A DNA stretch of 64,000 nt from Ornithinimicrobium cavernae (GCF_003121625.1 NZ_QDDJ01000008.1:186001-250000); one strand, 5' to 3'. Shown: positions 1 to 9,500, counted from the stretch's first letter. The notes: a model not told the origin generated them from the sequence alone. Translations and numbers: made by a program.

Positions 1-250
1 CCGGCTCGATGCGGTTCAGGTCGTTGGTGAAGCAGCTGTTCACGAAGTCCTTGGCCCCGGGCCCCCGCACCAGTGCCTTGCCCAGGTGACTGACGTCGAA
101 GACGCCCACCCGCTCACGCACGGCGGTGTGCTCGGCCTTCACCCCGGCATACTCGATGGGCATCTGCCACCCGCTGAAGTCGGCCATCTTGGCGCCGAGT
201 GCAACGTGACGGTCGTGGACGGGGGAGGTCTTCGGCGACTCGGCAGACAT
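1..250 (-). CDS. gcvT: Aminomethyltransferase (glycine cleavage T protein), N-terminal part
   Basis: Only the first 83 codons are in the window; the rest lies beyond its left edge. The start is the ATG at 248-250. The N-terminus carries the GcvT signature: an opening that leads into [13 protein letters not shown], then [19 protein letters not shown]. GcvT takes the aminomethyl group from lipoylated H protein and passes it to tetrahydrofolate in the cytosolic glycine cleavage system. It is divergent from pepA across about 80 bp. Its place beside lpdA, lipB and lipA fits, since glycine cleavage needs lipoyl protein and the shared E3. The identification is firm; the 3' part is unseen. Confidence 0.93.
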   Translation of the reverse strand, partial: MSAESPKTSPVHDRHVALGAKMADFSGWQMPIEYAGVKAEHTAVRERVGVFDVSHLGKALVRGPGAKDFVNSCFTNDLNRIEP

Positions 251-329
251 GGCTCACACGGTAGCCCCCGGTGCCGTTAGGCTCAACGCGGCCCCAACGC
301 ACCGTCGACGACGACTGAAATGGACAACG

Positions 330-1829
330 ATGACCACTCTCACGCTGACTGACAGCAAGATCGCGACCGCCAAGGTGGACGCCCTCGTGCTGGCCTCCAC
401 GGCCGGCGAGGACGGCGCGGTGCTGTCGGAGGGCACCGAGCTGCCCAAGAACGCCCTGACCCACGTCAACCAGAACCTCTCCGCGACCGGGGCCACCGGC
501 AAGGCGGACGAGGTCGTCAAGCTGGCCGGGGTGCCCGGGGTCTCAGCAGCACTGGTCGTGGTGGTCGGCACGGGCAAGGCCGACGCGCCGGTGCCGGACG
601 CCGCCGAGCGCTACCGCCGGGCCGCGGGCGCCGCGACCCGCGCGCTGGCCGGCAAGGAGTCCGCGCTGTTCGCCCTGGGGGGCGGCGCCGAGCAGGCCCG
701 AGCGGTGGCCGAGGGAGTGCTGCTGGGCGGCTACGCCTTCCAGACCTTCCTGGGCGAGGGCAAGGCGGCGAGCGCCAAGGCGCCCCTGGCGACTGCACAG
801 GTGCAGCTGAAGGGCCGCCACAAGGAGGACATCGCGGGGCAGGCCAGCACGGTCGCCGAGGCCGTCCGCTACGCCCGCGACCTGGTCAACACCCCGCCCA
901 ACGTGCTCTTCCCGGAGAGCTTCGCCGAGTCGGTGTCCCGGCGCGCGGACGGCAGCAAGGTCACGCTCGAGGTGTGGGACGCCGACCGCCTGCAGCAGGA
1001 GGGCTGCGGCGGGATCCTCGGTGTGGGGCAGGGGTCCGGCCGCCCGCCGCGCCTGGTCACGATGACCTACAAGCCGCGGGGCGCGAAGGCGCACCTGGCC
1101 TTCGTCGGCAAGGGCATCACCTTCGACTCCGGCGGCCTGTGCATCAAGCCGGGCACGGGCATGGTGACGATGAAGTGCGACATGGCTGGGGCCGCCGCCG
1201 TGGCCGCCTCGATCCTCGCGCTCGCCGAGCTGAAGGTCCCGGTCGCCGTGACCGGCTACCTCTGCCTGGCCGAGAACATGACCGGCGACCTGGCGCAGCG
1301 CCCCGGTGACATCGTCACCATGCGCGGCGGCCGGACGGTCGAGATCATCAACACCGACGCGGAGGGCCGCCTGGTGATGGCCGACGGCATCGCCCTGGCC
1401 TCCGAGCAGCAGCCCGACGCCATCGTCGACATCGCGACGCTGACCGGAGCCTGCATCATCGCGCTGGGCAACCGCACGATGGGTGTCATGGCCAATGACG
1501 ACGAGCTGCGGGAGCGTGTCACGGGCGCGGCCACCGTCGCCGGGGAGGCGGCGTGGGGCATGCCGCTGCCGGAGGAGATCCGCGGCTCGATGGACTCCCC
1601 CGTCGCGGACCTGAAGCACACCGGCGACCGCGCCGGCGGCATGATGGTCGCGGCGAAGTTCCTCGAGGAGTTCGTCGGCAAGGACGGCTCGGGGCAGGCG
1701 ATCAAGTGGTCGCACATCGACATCGCCGGCCCGGCGTTCAACGAGAAGGGCGCCTGGGGCTACACCCCGACGGGCGGCACCGGCTCCGGGGTCCGTGCCC
1801 TGATCGAGCTGGCTCGTTCCTACGCCTGA
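330..1829 (+). CDS. pepA: Leucyl aminopeptidase (M17 family)
   Basis: A 499-residue cytosolic M17 metallo-aminopeptidase, which releases N-terminal residues from peptides. The C-terminal catalytic domain is clear: GKGITFDSGG around residues 260-269 (metal and catalytic Lys261) and the family signature NTDAEGRL around 341-348 (Asp343, Glu345, Arg347). The N-terminal macro-like domain is shorter in motifs but the length is normal for the family. I chose the ATG at 330; the open frame extends upstream to 249, but that part is Arg/Pro rich and overlaps the gcvT start. Gene order next to gcvT matches mycobacterial pepB. Confidence 0.95.
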   Translation: MTTLTLTDSKIATAKVDALVLASTAGEDGAVLSEGTELPKNALTHVNQNLSATGATGKADEVVKLAGVPGVSAALVVVVGTGKADAPVPDAAERYRRAAGAATRALAGKESALFALGGGAEQARAVAEGVLLGGYAFQTFLGEGKAASAKAPLATAQVQLKGRHKEDIAGQASTVAEAVRYARDLVNTPPNVLFPESFAESVSRRADGSKVTLEVWDADRLQQEGCGGILGVGQGSGRPPRLVTMTYKPRGAKAHLAFVGKGITFDSGGLCIKPGTGMVTMKCDMAGAAAVAASILALAELKVPVAVTGYLCLAENMTGDLAQRPGDIVTMRGGRTVEIINTDAEGRLVMADGIALASEQQPDAIVDIATLTGACIIALGNRTMGVMANDDELRERVTGAATVAGEAAWGMPLPEEIRGSMDSPVADLKHTGDRAGGMMVAAKFLEEFVGKDGSGQAIKWSHIDIAGPAFNEKGAWGYTPTGGTGSGVRALIELARSYA

Positions 1830-1839
1830 CAGCGACCGT

Positions 1840-2919
1840 ATGCCGAGGCTCCCGTCCCCCGGGCAGCGCACCTCCGCTGGCACCTGGGGACTGGTGGTCC
1901 TGCTCCTTCCGCCGTTCACCCTCGGCGTCGCGGTCCTGGCGTTCCTGACCTCGGTCGTGCTCGGACTGGAGCGACCGGGCACCCTCTGGGGATGGGTCGG
2001 GTTCCTCGGCATCGTCGCCGGAGCGCTCGCCTTCGCCATCCGGACGGGCGTGCGGGCAGCGCCGTGGTGGCTGGCGATGCTCAGCGTCCTGGTGCTCGTC
2101 GGCGGCGGCTACGCACTGAGTGCGAGCGAGTGGAGCGCCCCTGGTGTCGCGACGGCTGCGGTCGCCCTCATGGTCGTGCTGCGCAGGCAGCCCCGGCTGC
2201 CGGACACCAGCCTGCCGCCGACCGGGTTCTCCCGGGCACCGGCTCCGCCGGCCCGGCCGGGCCCCACCGTCTCCGGGCCGGCCCTGCCACCCCGCTCGCT
2301 GCCCCTCGCCGGACCTCCGGTCCGGATCCGCCTGCTGTCTCCCCTGTCCTCGATCGGCCTCACCGCCTGTGGCCTGCTGGTGCTGGCGCTCGGCGCCTGG
2401 GTGGGGTGGCTGCTGTGGACCCAGCCGGAGCCCGTCCCGCTGGTGATCAGGCTCGTGATGTCGTGCTTCGCCGGCTTCCTGGCCCTGCTGGGTCTGGCGG
2501 TCACCGTCGCGGCCGTCGAGGCGTGGGGCGACACGATCGAGGTGAGCTCCCGCGGGCTGCGACGCTTCGGCGTCGCCCTCGGGTGGACGATCGGCTGGGA
2601 GGAGGTGCTGGCGATCGGGCTGATGGACAACTCCCGCGTCATCCCGCACGGCCTGACCCCGACGCCGCGCCGGCTCCGGGAGCGACGCGACGTGCGGCTC
2701 GTGTTCGCGCTGACCGACGACCGCGTGGCCGAGCGTGCTCATCTGCTCCCCGACCCCGGGCTGCCCGCTCCCTTCCGGCACCAGCAACGGCTGACCGAGC
2801 TCGCACCGTTCCGGCGGGGCAAGGGCCTGGTCCCCGAGCTCGACCGGGCGCTCGCCGGGCGCGTGCCAGACCGTTACCTCGGCTCTCGCGTCCAGCGCCC
2901 CGACCAGCAGCTGCCCTGA
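1840..2919 (+). CDS. Multi-pass membrane protein of unknown function
   Basis: A 359-residue protein with no family I recognise. Hydrophobic stretches at roughly residues 15-40, 48-67, 73-90, 97-112, 170-190 and 205-230 suggest about six membrane segments. A Pro-rich cytosolic or extracellular linker lies around residues 120-165. The last 120 residues are soluble and look like a small PH-like beta domain, which is inference only. It starts 10 bp after the pepA stop, so it is probably cotranscribed with pepA. A strong bidirectional terminator follows. Confidence 0.75.
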   Translation: MPRLPSPGQRTSAGTWGLVVLLLPPFTLGVAVLAFLTSVVLGLERPGTLWGWVGFLGIVAGALAFAIRTGVRAAPWWLAMLSVLVLVGGGYALSASEWSAPGVATAAVALMVVLRRQPRLPDTSLPPTGFSRAPAPPARPGPTVSGPALPPRSLPLAGPPVRIRLLSPLSSIGLTACGLLVLALGAWVGWLLWTQPEPVPLVIRLVMSCFAGFLALLGLAVTVAAVEAWGDTIEVSSRGLRRFGVALGWTIGWEEVLAIGLMDNSRVIPHGLTPTPRRLRERRDVRLVFALTDDRVAERAHLLPDPGLPAPFRHQQRLTELAPFRRGKGLVPELDRALAGRVPDRYLGSRVQRPDQQLP

Positions 2920-2966
2920 CCGGTGTCGTGCCCGGCCTGCCGTGACGCAGGCACCGGTGCCGACGA

Positions 2967-3006
2967 CGACGATGCCCCGGACCGCAGACGGTCCGGGGCA
3001 TCGTCG
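2967..3006. terminator. Bidirectional intrinsic terminator between convergent genes
   Basis: A perfect 17-bp stem (2967-2983 with 2990-3006) encloses the 6-nt loop GCAGAC. It lies between the membrane-protein gene ending at 2919 and the DUF5302 gene ending at 3012, so it can serve both strands. There is no U tract, as is usual in high-GC actinobacteria. Confidence 0.85.
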
Positions 3007-3011
3007 GTGGC

Positions 3012-3221
3012 TCAGCCGCCGCTCTTGCGGCGGAACATCTGCTGCGCGCCGGAGGTCTTGGCGCGGCGTGACCCGGCGACCTTGCCGTGCTCGGAGTGGT
3101 CCGAGACGTCCTTGCCGCCGTGCGCGTGCTTCCTGTCCAGGGCCTCCCGGAACTTGCGCTTCACATCGTCCTCGACGTGCTCGTTGTGACTGTCCGTGTC
3201 TGTGGGCCTGTCCTGCGTCAT
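3012..3221 (-). CDS. DUF5302 family small protein
   Basis: A 69-residue, highly charged, Lys/Arg/Asp/His-rich protein. It contains DDVKRKFREALDRK near residue 20 and ends in a FRRKSG-type tail, the pattern of the actinobacterial DUF5302 family of unknown function. The ATG at 3219-3221 is chosen because a GGGAGG ribosome site sits a few bases upstream. It has no membrane segment or Cys and is probably a small cytosolic or nucleic-acid-associated protein (inference). It ends against the shared terminator. Confidence 0.85.
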   Translation of the reverse strand: MTQDRPTDTDSHNEHVEDDVKRKFREALDRKHAHGGKDVSDHSEHGKVAGSRRAKTSGAQQMFRRKSGG

Positions 3222-3288
3222 AGGGCGCCTCCCGTAGTCGATGCGTCCGCACAGCCTCCCATGAGCCGCGCCACGACACGACCGCATT

Positions 3289-3642
3289 TCAGGACTTCTT
3301 GTGCCGCCGGTTCCACTCGCGCATCCGGGACGGGTAGCCCGTCTGGTTCACGTCGTAGACCGGGATCCCGAGCAGCCGGCCCAGCTCGAACCCGGCCCTG
3401 GGGGTGCCCACGGCGCGGCGGGTCCACTCGCCGTCGGTCGCGATGAGGATGACGGTGGTCGTGCTCACGTTGGTGGCCGGCTCGACATACGCCTCGACGC
3501 CCTTGTGGCTGGCCACCCAGCCCTCCATGTGGGCCCGCACGGCCTTGTGGTCGATCGCCATCGACGGCCCGTCCGTGCGCCCCCGGACGGTCCCGACCGC
3601 CCCGTCCGCGCCACGATTCTTCCGTCGCCTCCACCACGCCAT
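3289..3642 (-). CDS. Conserved hypothetical protein (117 aa) divergent from lpdA
   Basis: A short cytosolic protein that I recognise as an actinobacterial conserved hypothetical but cannot assign a reaction. It begins with a basic patch (WWRRRKNR). The core contains VEAYVEPATNVSTTTVILIA around residues 50-70 and IPVYDVNQTGYPSRMREWN near the C-terminus. Some databases may call such proteins oxidoreductases; I see no cofactor motif that supports that. The start is the ATG at 3640-3642. It is divergent from lpdA with about 100 bp between starts. Confidence 0.75.
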   Translation of the reverse strand: MAWWRRRKNRGADGAVGTVRGRTDGPSMAIDHKAVRAHMEGWVASHKGVEAYVEPATNVSTTTVILIATDGEWTRRAVGTPRAGFELGRLLGIPVYDVNQTGYPSRMREWNRRHKKS

Positions 3643-3741
3643 AGGTGGGAGATTACCGCGCGTGGCCGACTGTTCCGGCGCGTCAGCGCCCGTGACGCCC
3701 CCTCGGTGGTCCGCCGCCCCGGCGTTTGACAAGATGACCCC

Positions 3742-5130
3742 ATGCCTCAGACCGCACCCGGTGCAGACAGTGCCTTCGACGTCGTCATCCTGGGCGGGGG
3801 CAGCGGCGGCTACTCCTGCGCGCTGCGGGCCGCACAGCTGGGTCTGACGGTCGCCCTGGTCGAGAAGGACAAGCTCGGGGGCACCTGCCTGCACCGCGGC
3901 TGCATCCCCACCAAGGCGCTGCTGCACGCCGCGGAGGTGGCCGACTCGGCCCGCGACGGCGCCCGGTTCGGCATCAACGCCACGCTGGACTCCATCGACC
4001 TCGACAAGGTCCACTCCTACAAGGACGGGGTCGTCGGCCGGCTCCACAAGGGCCTGCAGGGCCTGGTCAGCTCGGCCACGATCGAGTATGTCGAGGGGCA
4101 CGGCACCCTCGCCGGTCCCGGTCAGGTGGTGGTCGGGGACCGCACCCTCACCGCGCGGAACGTCGTGCTGGCGACGGGCTCCTACGCGCGCAGCCTCCCC
4201 GGCCTGGAGATCGGCGGCCGCATCATCACCAGCGACCAGGCGATGACCCTCCCGGAGCTGCCGGAGCGCGTCATCGTGCTCGGCGGCGGGGTGATCGGCG
4301 TCGAGTTCGCCTCGGTGTTCCGCTCCTTCGGCTCCGAGGTGACCGTCGTCGAGGCGCTCCCCCGCCTGGTCGCCGCCGAGGACGAGGCGGTCTCCAAGAC
4401 GCTGGAGCGCGCCTTCAGGAAGCGCAAGATCACCGTCAGGACCGGGGTGAAGTTCACCGGTGCCACCCAGGACGAGCGCGGCGTGCAGGTGTCCCTGGAG
4501 TCCGGCGACACGCTCGAGGCCGACCTGCTGCTGGTCGCCGTCGGCCGCGGCCCGGTCACCGAGGGCCTGGGTTACGAGGAGGCCGGCGTCACCCTCGACC
4601 GCGGTTTCGTCACCACCGACGAGCGCTGCAGGACCGGCGTCGAGGGTCTGTATGCCGTGGGAGACATCGTGCCCGGCCTCCAGCTGGCGCACCGCGGCTT
4701 CGCCCAGGGCATCTTCGTCGCCGAGCAGATCGCCGGCCTCGAGCCGACACCGATCGACGAGGCGGGCATCCCCCGCGTGACCTACTGCGACCCTGAGATC
4801 GCCTCCGTGGGGCTCACCGAGGAGCAGGCCCGGGAGAAGCACGGCGAGGTCACCACCTACGAGTACAACCTGGGGGGCAACGGCAAGTCCCAGATCCTGG
4901 GCACCGCCGGCTTCGTGAAGCTGGTGCGGGCCGCTGACGGGGCCGTCGTCGGCGTGCATATGGTGGGTGCCAGGATGGGTGAGCAGGTGGGCGAGGCCCA
5001 GCTGATCTACAACTGGGAGGCACTGCCGGATGATGTGGCGCAGTTGATCCACGCACACCCCACCCAGAACGAGGCGCTGGGCGAGGCGCACCTGGCCCTG
5101 GCGGGCAAGCCGCTGCACGCCCATGCCTGA
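3742..5130 (+). CDS. lpdA: Dihydrolipoamide dehydrogenase (E3)
   Basis: A 462-residue flavoprotein disulfide reductase that reoxidises dihydrolipoyl groups of 2-oxoacid dehydrogenases and glycine cleavage with NAD+. Visible features are an FAD-binding GGGSGGY motif near residue 18, the redox-active pair in GGTCLHRGCIPTK (Cys49 and Cys54), an NAD-binding GGGVIGVEFAS motif near residue 180, and the C-terminal HAHPTQNE catalytic His-Glu. Length is normal. It is followed after 75 bp by the E2 gene, so E3 and E2 are neighbours although no E1 gene is in the window. Confidence 0.97.
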   Translation: MPQTAPGADSAFDVVILGGGSGGYSCALRAAQLGLTVALVEKDKLGGTCLHRGCIPTKALLHAAEVADSARDGARFGINATLDSIDLDKVHSYKDGVVGRLHKGLQGLVSSATIEYVEGHGTLAGPGQVVVGDRTLTARNVVLATGSYARSLPGLEIGGRIITSDQAMTLPELPERVIVLGGGVIGVEFASVFRSFGSEVTVVEALPRLVAAEDEAVSKTLERAFRKRKITVRTGVKFTGATQDERGVQVSLESGDTLEADLLLVAVGRGPVTEGLGYEEAGVTLDRGFVTTDERCRTGVEGLYAVGDIVPGLQLAHRGFAQGIFVAEQIAGLEPTPIDEAGIPRVTYCDPEIASVGLTEEQAREKHGEVTTYEYNLGGNGKSQILGTAGFVKLVRAADGAVVGVHMVGARMGEQVGEAQLIYNWEALPDDVAQLIHAHPTQNEALGEAHLALAGKPLHAHA

Positions 5131-5146
5131 CGCGCCACCACACACG

Positions 5147-5164
5147 TCCTGCCATCAGGCAGGA
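5147..5164. other. Small hairpin between lpdA and the E2 gene
   Basis: A 7-bp perfect stem (5147-5153 with 5158-5164) with an ATCA loop lies 17 bp after the lpdA stop. It could attenuate readthrough. A TAGACT sequence at 5172-5177 is a possible -10 element for the following gene. Both readings are tentative. Confidence 0.35.
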
Positions 5165-5204
5165 GAATCCGTAGACTGCAAGGCCCCGGACGAGGAGACG
5201 TCGA

Positions 5205-7154
5205 ATGTCTGAACGCGTGACCATGCCGGCCCTGGGTGAGTCCGTCACCGAGGGCACCGTGACCCGCTGGCTGAAGAACGTGGGTGACACCGTCGAGGTC
5301 GACGAGCCCCTGCTGGAGGTCTCGACCGACAAGGTCGACACCGAGATCCCATCGCCGATCGCCGGCGTGCTGCAGGAGATCCTCGCGCAGGAGGACGACA
5401 CAGTCGAGGTCGGCGGCGACCTCGCCGTGATCGGTGACGGCTCCGGGGGTGGCGACTCCGCCGGTGGCGGCGAGTCCGCGAGCACCGAGACGCAGGCCGA
5501 GGAGGCGCCGGCCGCACCTGCGGAGGAGGCACCTGCCGAGGAGGCCGCACCGGAGGCCCCTGCACAGGAGGCCCCCGCACAGGAGCCGCAGGCCGAGCAG
5601 TCCCAGCCCGCCCAGGGCGGCGACAGCGGTGGCGGCGAGGGCGAGACGGTCACGATGCCGGCCCTGGGTGAGTCCGTCACCGAGGGCACCGTGACCCGCT
5701 GGCTGAAGGCCGAGGGTGACACCGTCGAGGTCGACGAGCCCCTGCTGGAGGTCTCGACCGACAAGGTCGACACCGAGATCCCCTCACCCGTCGCCGGTGT
5801 GCTCACCAAGATCCTCGCCCAGGAGGACGAGACAGTCGAGGTCGGTGGCGCCCTCGCTGTGGTCGGTGGATCCGCCGGTGGCTCGGCCGCAGCCGCTCCC
5901 GCCGAGGAGCCCACGGCGCAGGAACAGCCGGCCGAGGAGCCCACCGCGCAGGAGCAGCCCGCTGCACAGCCGCAGGCAGAGGCGCCCGCGCAGCCGCAGG
6001 CGCCCGCCGAGCAGGAGCCCGCGGGCGAGGAGACGCCCGACCTGGCCGAGGACGCCCGGCTGCACGAGCAGGCCGCCGAGCAGTCGTCGCAGGCGAGCGG
6101 TGAGAAGGCAGCCGCGGCTCCCTCCGGCGACTCGCCCAACCAGGCCAGCGGTGTCGGGACCCCGGAGCAGTCCGGCAGTGACGTCAGCGCGTATGTGACC
6201 CCGCTGGTCCGCAAGCTCGCGGCCCAGCACAAGGTCGACCTGAACACCCTGAGCGGCACCGGTGTGGGTGGCCGGATCCGCAAGCAGGACGTGCTCGACG
6301 CGGCCCGCAAGGCCGAGGAGGCCGCCAAGGCCACGCCGCCCGCGGCCGCCCCGGCGGCCGCAGCCCCCGCTGCGTCTGCAGGCCAGGCTGCGCCGGCTCC
6401 AGCGGCCGCCCCCTCGGCGCCGTCCGCCGCTCAGGCCGCGGCCTCGCCCAAGCGCGGCACCACCGAGAAGATGTCGCGGCTGCGCAAGGTCATCGCCACG
6501 CGCATGGTCGAGTCCCTGCAGACCAGTGCGCAGCTCACCACGGTGATCGAGGTCGACCTCACCAAGGTCGCCCGCCTGCGCAACAAGACCAAGGACGACT
6601 TCCTGGCACGCGAGGGCGTGAAGCTCTCCTACATGCCGTTCTTCGTCCTGGCCGCGGTCGAGGCGCTGAAGATCCACCCCAACGTCAACGCCAGCGTCGA
6701 GGACGACCAGATCATCTACCACCCGACCGAGAACGTCGGCATCGCGGTGGACACCGAGAAGGGGCTCATCGTCCCGGTGATCAAGGATGCCGGTGACCTC
6801 AACATCGCCGGCATCTCCCGCAAGGTCGCGGACCTCGCCGAGCGCACCCGCACCAACAAGGTGATGCCGGACGAGCTGGGTGGTGGCACGTTCACGATCA
6901 CCAACACCGGCAGCCGCGGGGCGCTGTTCGACACCCCGATCATCAACCAGCCGCAGGTCGCGATCCTGGGCACCGGCTCCGTCGTCAAGCGACCGGTCGT
7001 CGTGGTGGACGAGGACGGTGGCGAGACGATCGCCATCCGCTCGATGGTCTACCTGGCCCTGACCTACGACCACCGGGTCGTGGACGGTGCCGACGCCGCC
7101 CGCTTCCTCGGGACCGTCAAGGAGCGCCTCGAGGAGGGATCCTTCGAGGTCTGA
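5205..7154 (+). CDS. sucB: 2-oxoacid dehydrogenase E2 acyltransferase with two lipoyl domains (SucB/DlaT type)
   Basis: A 649-residue E2 core enzyme that carries acyl groups on lipoyl-lysine and transfers them to CoA. There are two lipoyl domains, at residues about 3-76 and 147-220, each with the STDKVDTE motif (Lys43 and Lys187 are the lipoylation sites). They are joined by long Ala/Pro/Glu/Gln linkers. A peripheral-subunit-binding domain ([17 protein letters not shown] to [10 protein letters not shown]) lies near residues 330-365. The catalytic domain ends with DHRVVDG, containing the active-site His. The mycobacterial homologue at this locus, DlaT, serves pyruvate dehydrogenase and a peroxidase system, so succinyl versus acetyl specificity cannot be fixed from sequence. 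Confidence 0.93.
   Translation: MSERVTMPALGESVTEGTVTRWLKNVGDTVEVDEPLLEVSTDKVDTEIPSPIAGVLQEILAQEDDTVEVGGDLAVIGDGSGGGDSAGGGESASTETQAEEAPAAPAEEAPAEEAAPEAPAQEAPAQEPQAEQSQPAQGGDSGGGEGETVTMPALGESVTEGTVTRWLKAEGDTVEVDEPLLEVSTDKVDTEIPSPVAGVLTKILAQEDETVEVGGALAVVGGSAGGSAAAAPAEEPTAQEQPAEEPTAQEQPAAQPQAEAPAQPQAPAEQEPAGEETPDLAEDARLHEQAAEQSSQASGEKAAAAPSGDSPNQASGVGTPEQSGSDVSAYVTPLVRKLAAQHKVDLNTLSGTGVGGRIRKQDVLDAARKAEEAAKATPPAAAPAAAAPAASAGQAAPAPAAAPSAPSAAQAAASPKRGTTEKMSRLRKVIATRMVESLQTSAQLTTVIEVDLTKVARLRNKTKDDFLAREGVKLSYMPFFVLAAVEALKIHPNVNASVEDDQIIYHPTENVGIAVDTEKGLIVPVIKDAGDLNIAGISRKVADLAERTRTNKVMPDELGGGTFTITNTGSRGALFDTPIINQPQVAILGTGSVVKRPVVVVDEDGGETIAIRSMVYLALTYDHRVVDGADAARFLGTVKERLEEGSFEV
5220..5862 (+). repeat. 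Tandem near-identical lipoyl-domain coding repeat
   Basis: About 210 bp at 5220-5430 recur at 5652-5862, an offset of 432 bp, with long identical runs including silent positions. This is an intragenic duplication that encodes the two lipoyl domains. Confidence 0.85.
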
Positions 7155-7196
7155 TCCCCCTCGGCCCCAGCGGGCCCGACGACAGGCAGGCAGACA

Positions 7197-8135
7197 GTGA
7201 CGTCAGAGCCGAGCAGTCCGCACCACCTCGTTGCCCTCACCGGCTCGAGCGGACTGCTCGGCTCTGCGCTTTCTGCGGCCCTGCGGGCACGGGGCGACCA
7301 GGTGGTGCACCTGGTCCGCCGCGATCCCGCCCGCGACGTCCCGCCGGGGGTCCGCGAGGTGCGCTGGGACCCCGAGACGGGACTGTCCGACCGGTCGGCC
7401 CTCGAGGAGGTGACTGCGGCGGTCAACCTCGCGGGGGCAGGCCTGGGTGACCGCCGGTGGACGGTGCGTTACAAGGCCGAGCTGGTCCAGTCCCGCATCA
7501 CCACCACGAACACGCTCTGCCATGCCCTGACCGCGCTCCCCCGGCGGCCACGGCTGCTGTCCGGGTCGGCGATCGGCTTCTACGGGAGCCGCGGCGAGGT
7601 GGAGCTGACCGAGCAGAGCGCACCGGGCTACGGCTTTGTCGCGGGTCTGGTCCGGGACTGGGAGCACGCGACCTGGGCCGCGCACGAGGCCGGCCTCCCG
7701 GTCGCCCACCTGCGCACGGGGATCGTCCTGAGCCGCACCGGCGGGGCACTGGCGCGGCTGATGCCCATCGTCCGGGCCGGTCTGGCCGGACCGATGGGCA
7801 GCGGGCGGCAGTACTGGTCCTGGATCACCCTCCCGGACCACGTCGCCGCGATGCTCTGGCTCATCGACCATCCGGAGATCACCGGGCCCGTGAACCTCAC
7901 CGCCCCCGAGCCAGCACCGCAGGCCGAGGTGGTGGCCGCCCTCGCCGGCGTGCTGCGCCGACCGTCGATCATGCCCGCACCGACGATCGCGCTGCGGCTG
8001 GCCCTCGGCGAGATGGCCAGCGAGGTGCTGGGCAGCCAGCGGGTGCTCCCGACGGTACTGCTCGGGAGCGGCTTCCGGTTCCGGCACCCGGACCTGAACA
8101 GCGCGGCGGCCTGGGTCACCGGCACGACGGGCTGA
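7197..8135 (+). CDS. TIGR01777-family NAD(P)-binding epimerase-like protein
   Basis: A 312-residue atypical short-chain dehydrogenase/epimerase. The Rossmann nucleotide motif is LTGSSGLLGSALS near residue 14. The family pattern continues with VNLAGAGLGDRRW, KAELVQSRI, a SAIGFYGSRGE segment in place of the usual catalytic Tyr region, and WITLPDHV. The GTG at 7197 is the only sensible start. The reaction is not known for the family; the mycobacterial homologue (Rv2216) sits at the same place after dlaT. A second family member, fused to another domain, is at 51734. Confidence 0.88.
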   Translation: MTSEPSSPHHLVALTGSSGLLGSALSAALRARGDQVVHLVRRDPARDVPPGVREVRWDPETGLSDRSALEEVTAAVNLAGAGLGDRRWTVRYKAELVQSRITTTNTLCHALTALPRRPRLLSGSAIGFYGSRGEVELTEQSAPGYGFVAGLVRDWEHATWAAHEAGLPVAHLRTGIVLSRTGGALARLMPIVRAGLAGPMGSGRQYWSWITLPDHVAAMLWLIDHPEITGPVNLTAPEPAPQAEVVAALAGVLRRPSIMPAPTIALRLALGEMASEVLGSQRVLPTVLLGSGFRFRHPDLNSAAAWVTGTTG

Positions 8136-8197
8136 GTCGCCGCACGCACGTCCCGCCAGCGTTCAGCCATGGCCCGCGCCGGATAGCGTGTCCGACC

Positions 8198-9127
8198 ATG
8201 GCGATCGACTACTCCTCCCTGCACCGGACTCCCCCGGCGCGGGAGGTCGCGGCCTGGCGGGAGCGCATCCGCACGGAGGACGAGCGTGCCGGCCGCCACG
8301 GCCCTGCCTCGGACGGGCCCCGGCTGGACGCCCCGGCATGGGTCGGGATCGGCGCCACGGTCGCGGCCTTCCTGTGCGTCATCAGCGTGATCACCGGCGT
8401 CGTCATGGTGGTGTCCGACGGTGACGGCTTCGGCCTCCTGCTCGCCGCGGGGCTGGCCGCGGTGGCCTTCGGCGTGCTCTGGGCCGTCTTCCGGTGGCGG
8501 GTGCACCGGGCCGCCAGGGGGTGGCGGGGCCACTACCGGCTGATGGCCTTCGCCAACGACAACGGGTTCGACGCCGCGCCGGTGGCCGACCCCGCCGACC
8601 TCCCGGGGCGCATCTTCGGCCGAGGGCTGGACGGCAACCGGGTCCGCCACGACCTCGTGGCCTGGACCCAGGGCGGCCGGACGTGTCATGTCGCCACCGA
8701 GTCCTGGCACTCCGGCAACCCGGCGGACGGCGGCCCTCCGCAGGACCACGGCACCTGCCGCTACCTGGCGGTGCTCCTCTCCGACGAGCCGCTCCCGCGG
8801 GTCGTCCTCAGGGACGGGCGGCTCGAGGCCGACCCGGGCGAGGACGACCTCGCAGCGACCGTGTTCACCCCGCGCGTGCTGGACCTGCTGGATGGCTCGG
8901 ACCAGCCTGGTGCCGCCCGGGACGGCGGCCGCGGCGGCTCGCGCGCGGCTCCACCCTGGGAGGCCGAGACCGCCGGCGGATGGTTCTTCGCCTACCAGTC
9001 CGGCGACCCGGACCCCCTGGACGCGAGCACCTGGAGGCGCACCTTCGCCCTGGTCGACGCGCTGCCGGCAGCCCGGCTGTCGGCAGCCCGGCTGTCGGCA
9101 CCGGAGGGTGAGCAGCCCGAGGGGTGA
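8198..9127 (+). CDS. Membrane protein of unknown function with two TM segments
   Basis: A 309-residue protein that I do not recognise. It has a charged N-terminus, two adjacent membrane segments at about residues 48-70 and 76-95, then a soluble domain of about 200 residues with many Trp and Gly. The coding end has a duplicated 15-base unit (two AARLS repeats before the final APEGEQPEG). It follows the epimerase after 62 bp with its own ATG. Confidence 0.7.
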   Translation: MAIDYSSLHRTPPAREVAAWRERIRTEDERAGRHGPASDGPRLDAPAWVGIGATVAAFLCVISVITGVVMVVSDGDGFGLLLAAGLAAVAFGVLWAVFRWRVHRAARGWRGHYRLMAFANDNGFDAAPVADPADLPGRIFGRGLDGNRVRHDLVAWTQGGRTCHVATESWHSGNPADGGPPQDHGTCRYLAVLLSDEPLPRVVLRDGRLEADPGEDDLAATVFTPRVLDLLDGSDQPGAARDGGRGGSRAAPPWEAETAGGWFFAYQSGDPDPLDASTWRRTFALVDALPAARLSAARLSAPEGEQPEG

Positions 9128-9195
9128 CCCCTCGTCCGGTTGATGCCGGGGAATTCGGAGGCACTGCCCGGCGTTGCCCGGCTACTGTGATCACG

Positions 9196-9300
9196 ATGTC
9201 CACCGCCACCGGCTTCGCTCCCCTGACCGGCACCCGCCGCTCGGGCGTCGAGCGCTGCGCCGTGGCCGTGGACTTCCTGCGCGACGGCGCTGAAGTCTGA
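9196..9300 (+). CDS. Possible 34-aa leader ORF upstream of the EF-Tu paralogue
   Basis: An ATG-started frame of 34 codons ends in TGA at 9298-9300, exactly where an 11-bp stem begins (9299-9309 pairing with 9328-9338). It sits in the otherwise gene-free 370 bp before the EF-Tu paralogue. There is no obvious codon run and only a weak ribosome site, so it may be spurious. The tight stop-hairpin overlap is what makes it worth listing. Confidence 0.3.
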   Translation: MSTATGFAPLTGTRRSGVERCAVAVDFLRDGAEV

Positions 9301-9338
9301 CCCTCCTCCCGCTTCAGCAGGACCCACGGAGGAGGGTC
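9299..9338. terminator. Stem-loop (terminator or attenuator) before the EF-Tu paralogue
   Basis: An 11-bp perfect stem (9299-9309 / 9328-9338) has an 18-nt loop. It could end transcription from the upstream membrane-protein gene or act in the EF-Tu leader. The rest of 9339-9500 holds only a weak CCCCT/AGGGG dyad near 9410-9427. Confidence 0.5.
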
Positions 9339-9500
9339 GGCCACCCATCCCGGGCACCACTGCCGTCAGGCAGGACAGCGTTCCCGTCCCCGCGGTCCTG
9401 GCGCGGAGTCCCCCTCTGATCAGGGGCCTTGCGGTCCCCCGGCACCCGCCCGCGCGAGCCAGCCCGCCGGCATACGCAGAGCACAGAGAGCAGAACGACC

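Noticed and set aside
3726-3731. TTGACA just before lpdA as a -35 element
   Set aside because: It is only 16 bp from the ATG, leaving no space for a -10 and transcript start before the codon.
7457-8197. In-frame extension of the membrane protein gene at 8198 back into the epimerase gene
   Set aside because: The upstream part is an Arg/Pro-rich shadow of the TIGR01777 gene; the ATG at 8198 begins the sensible protein.
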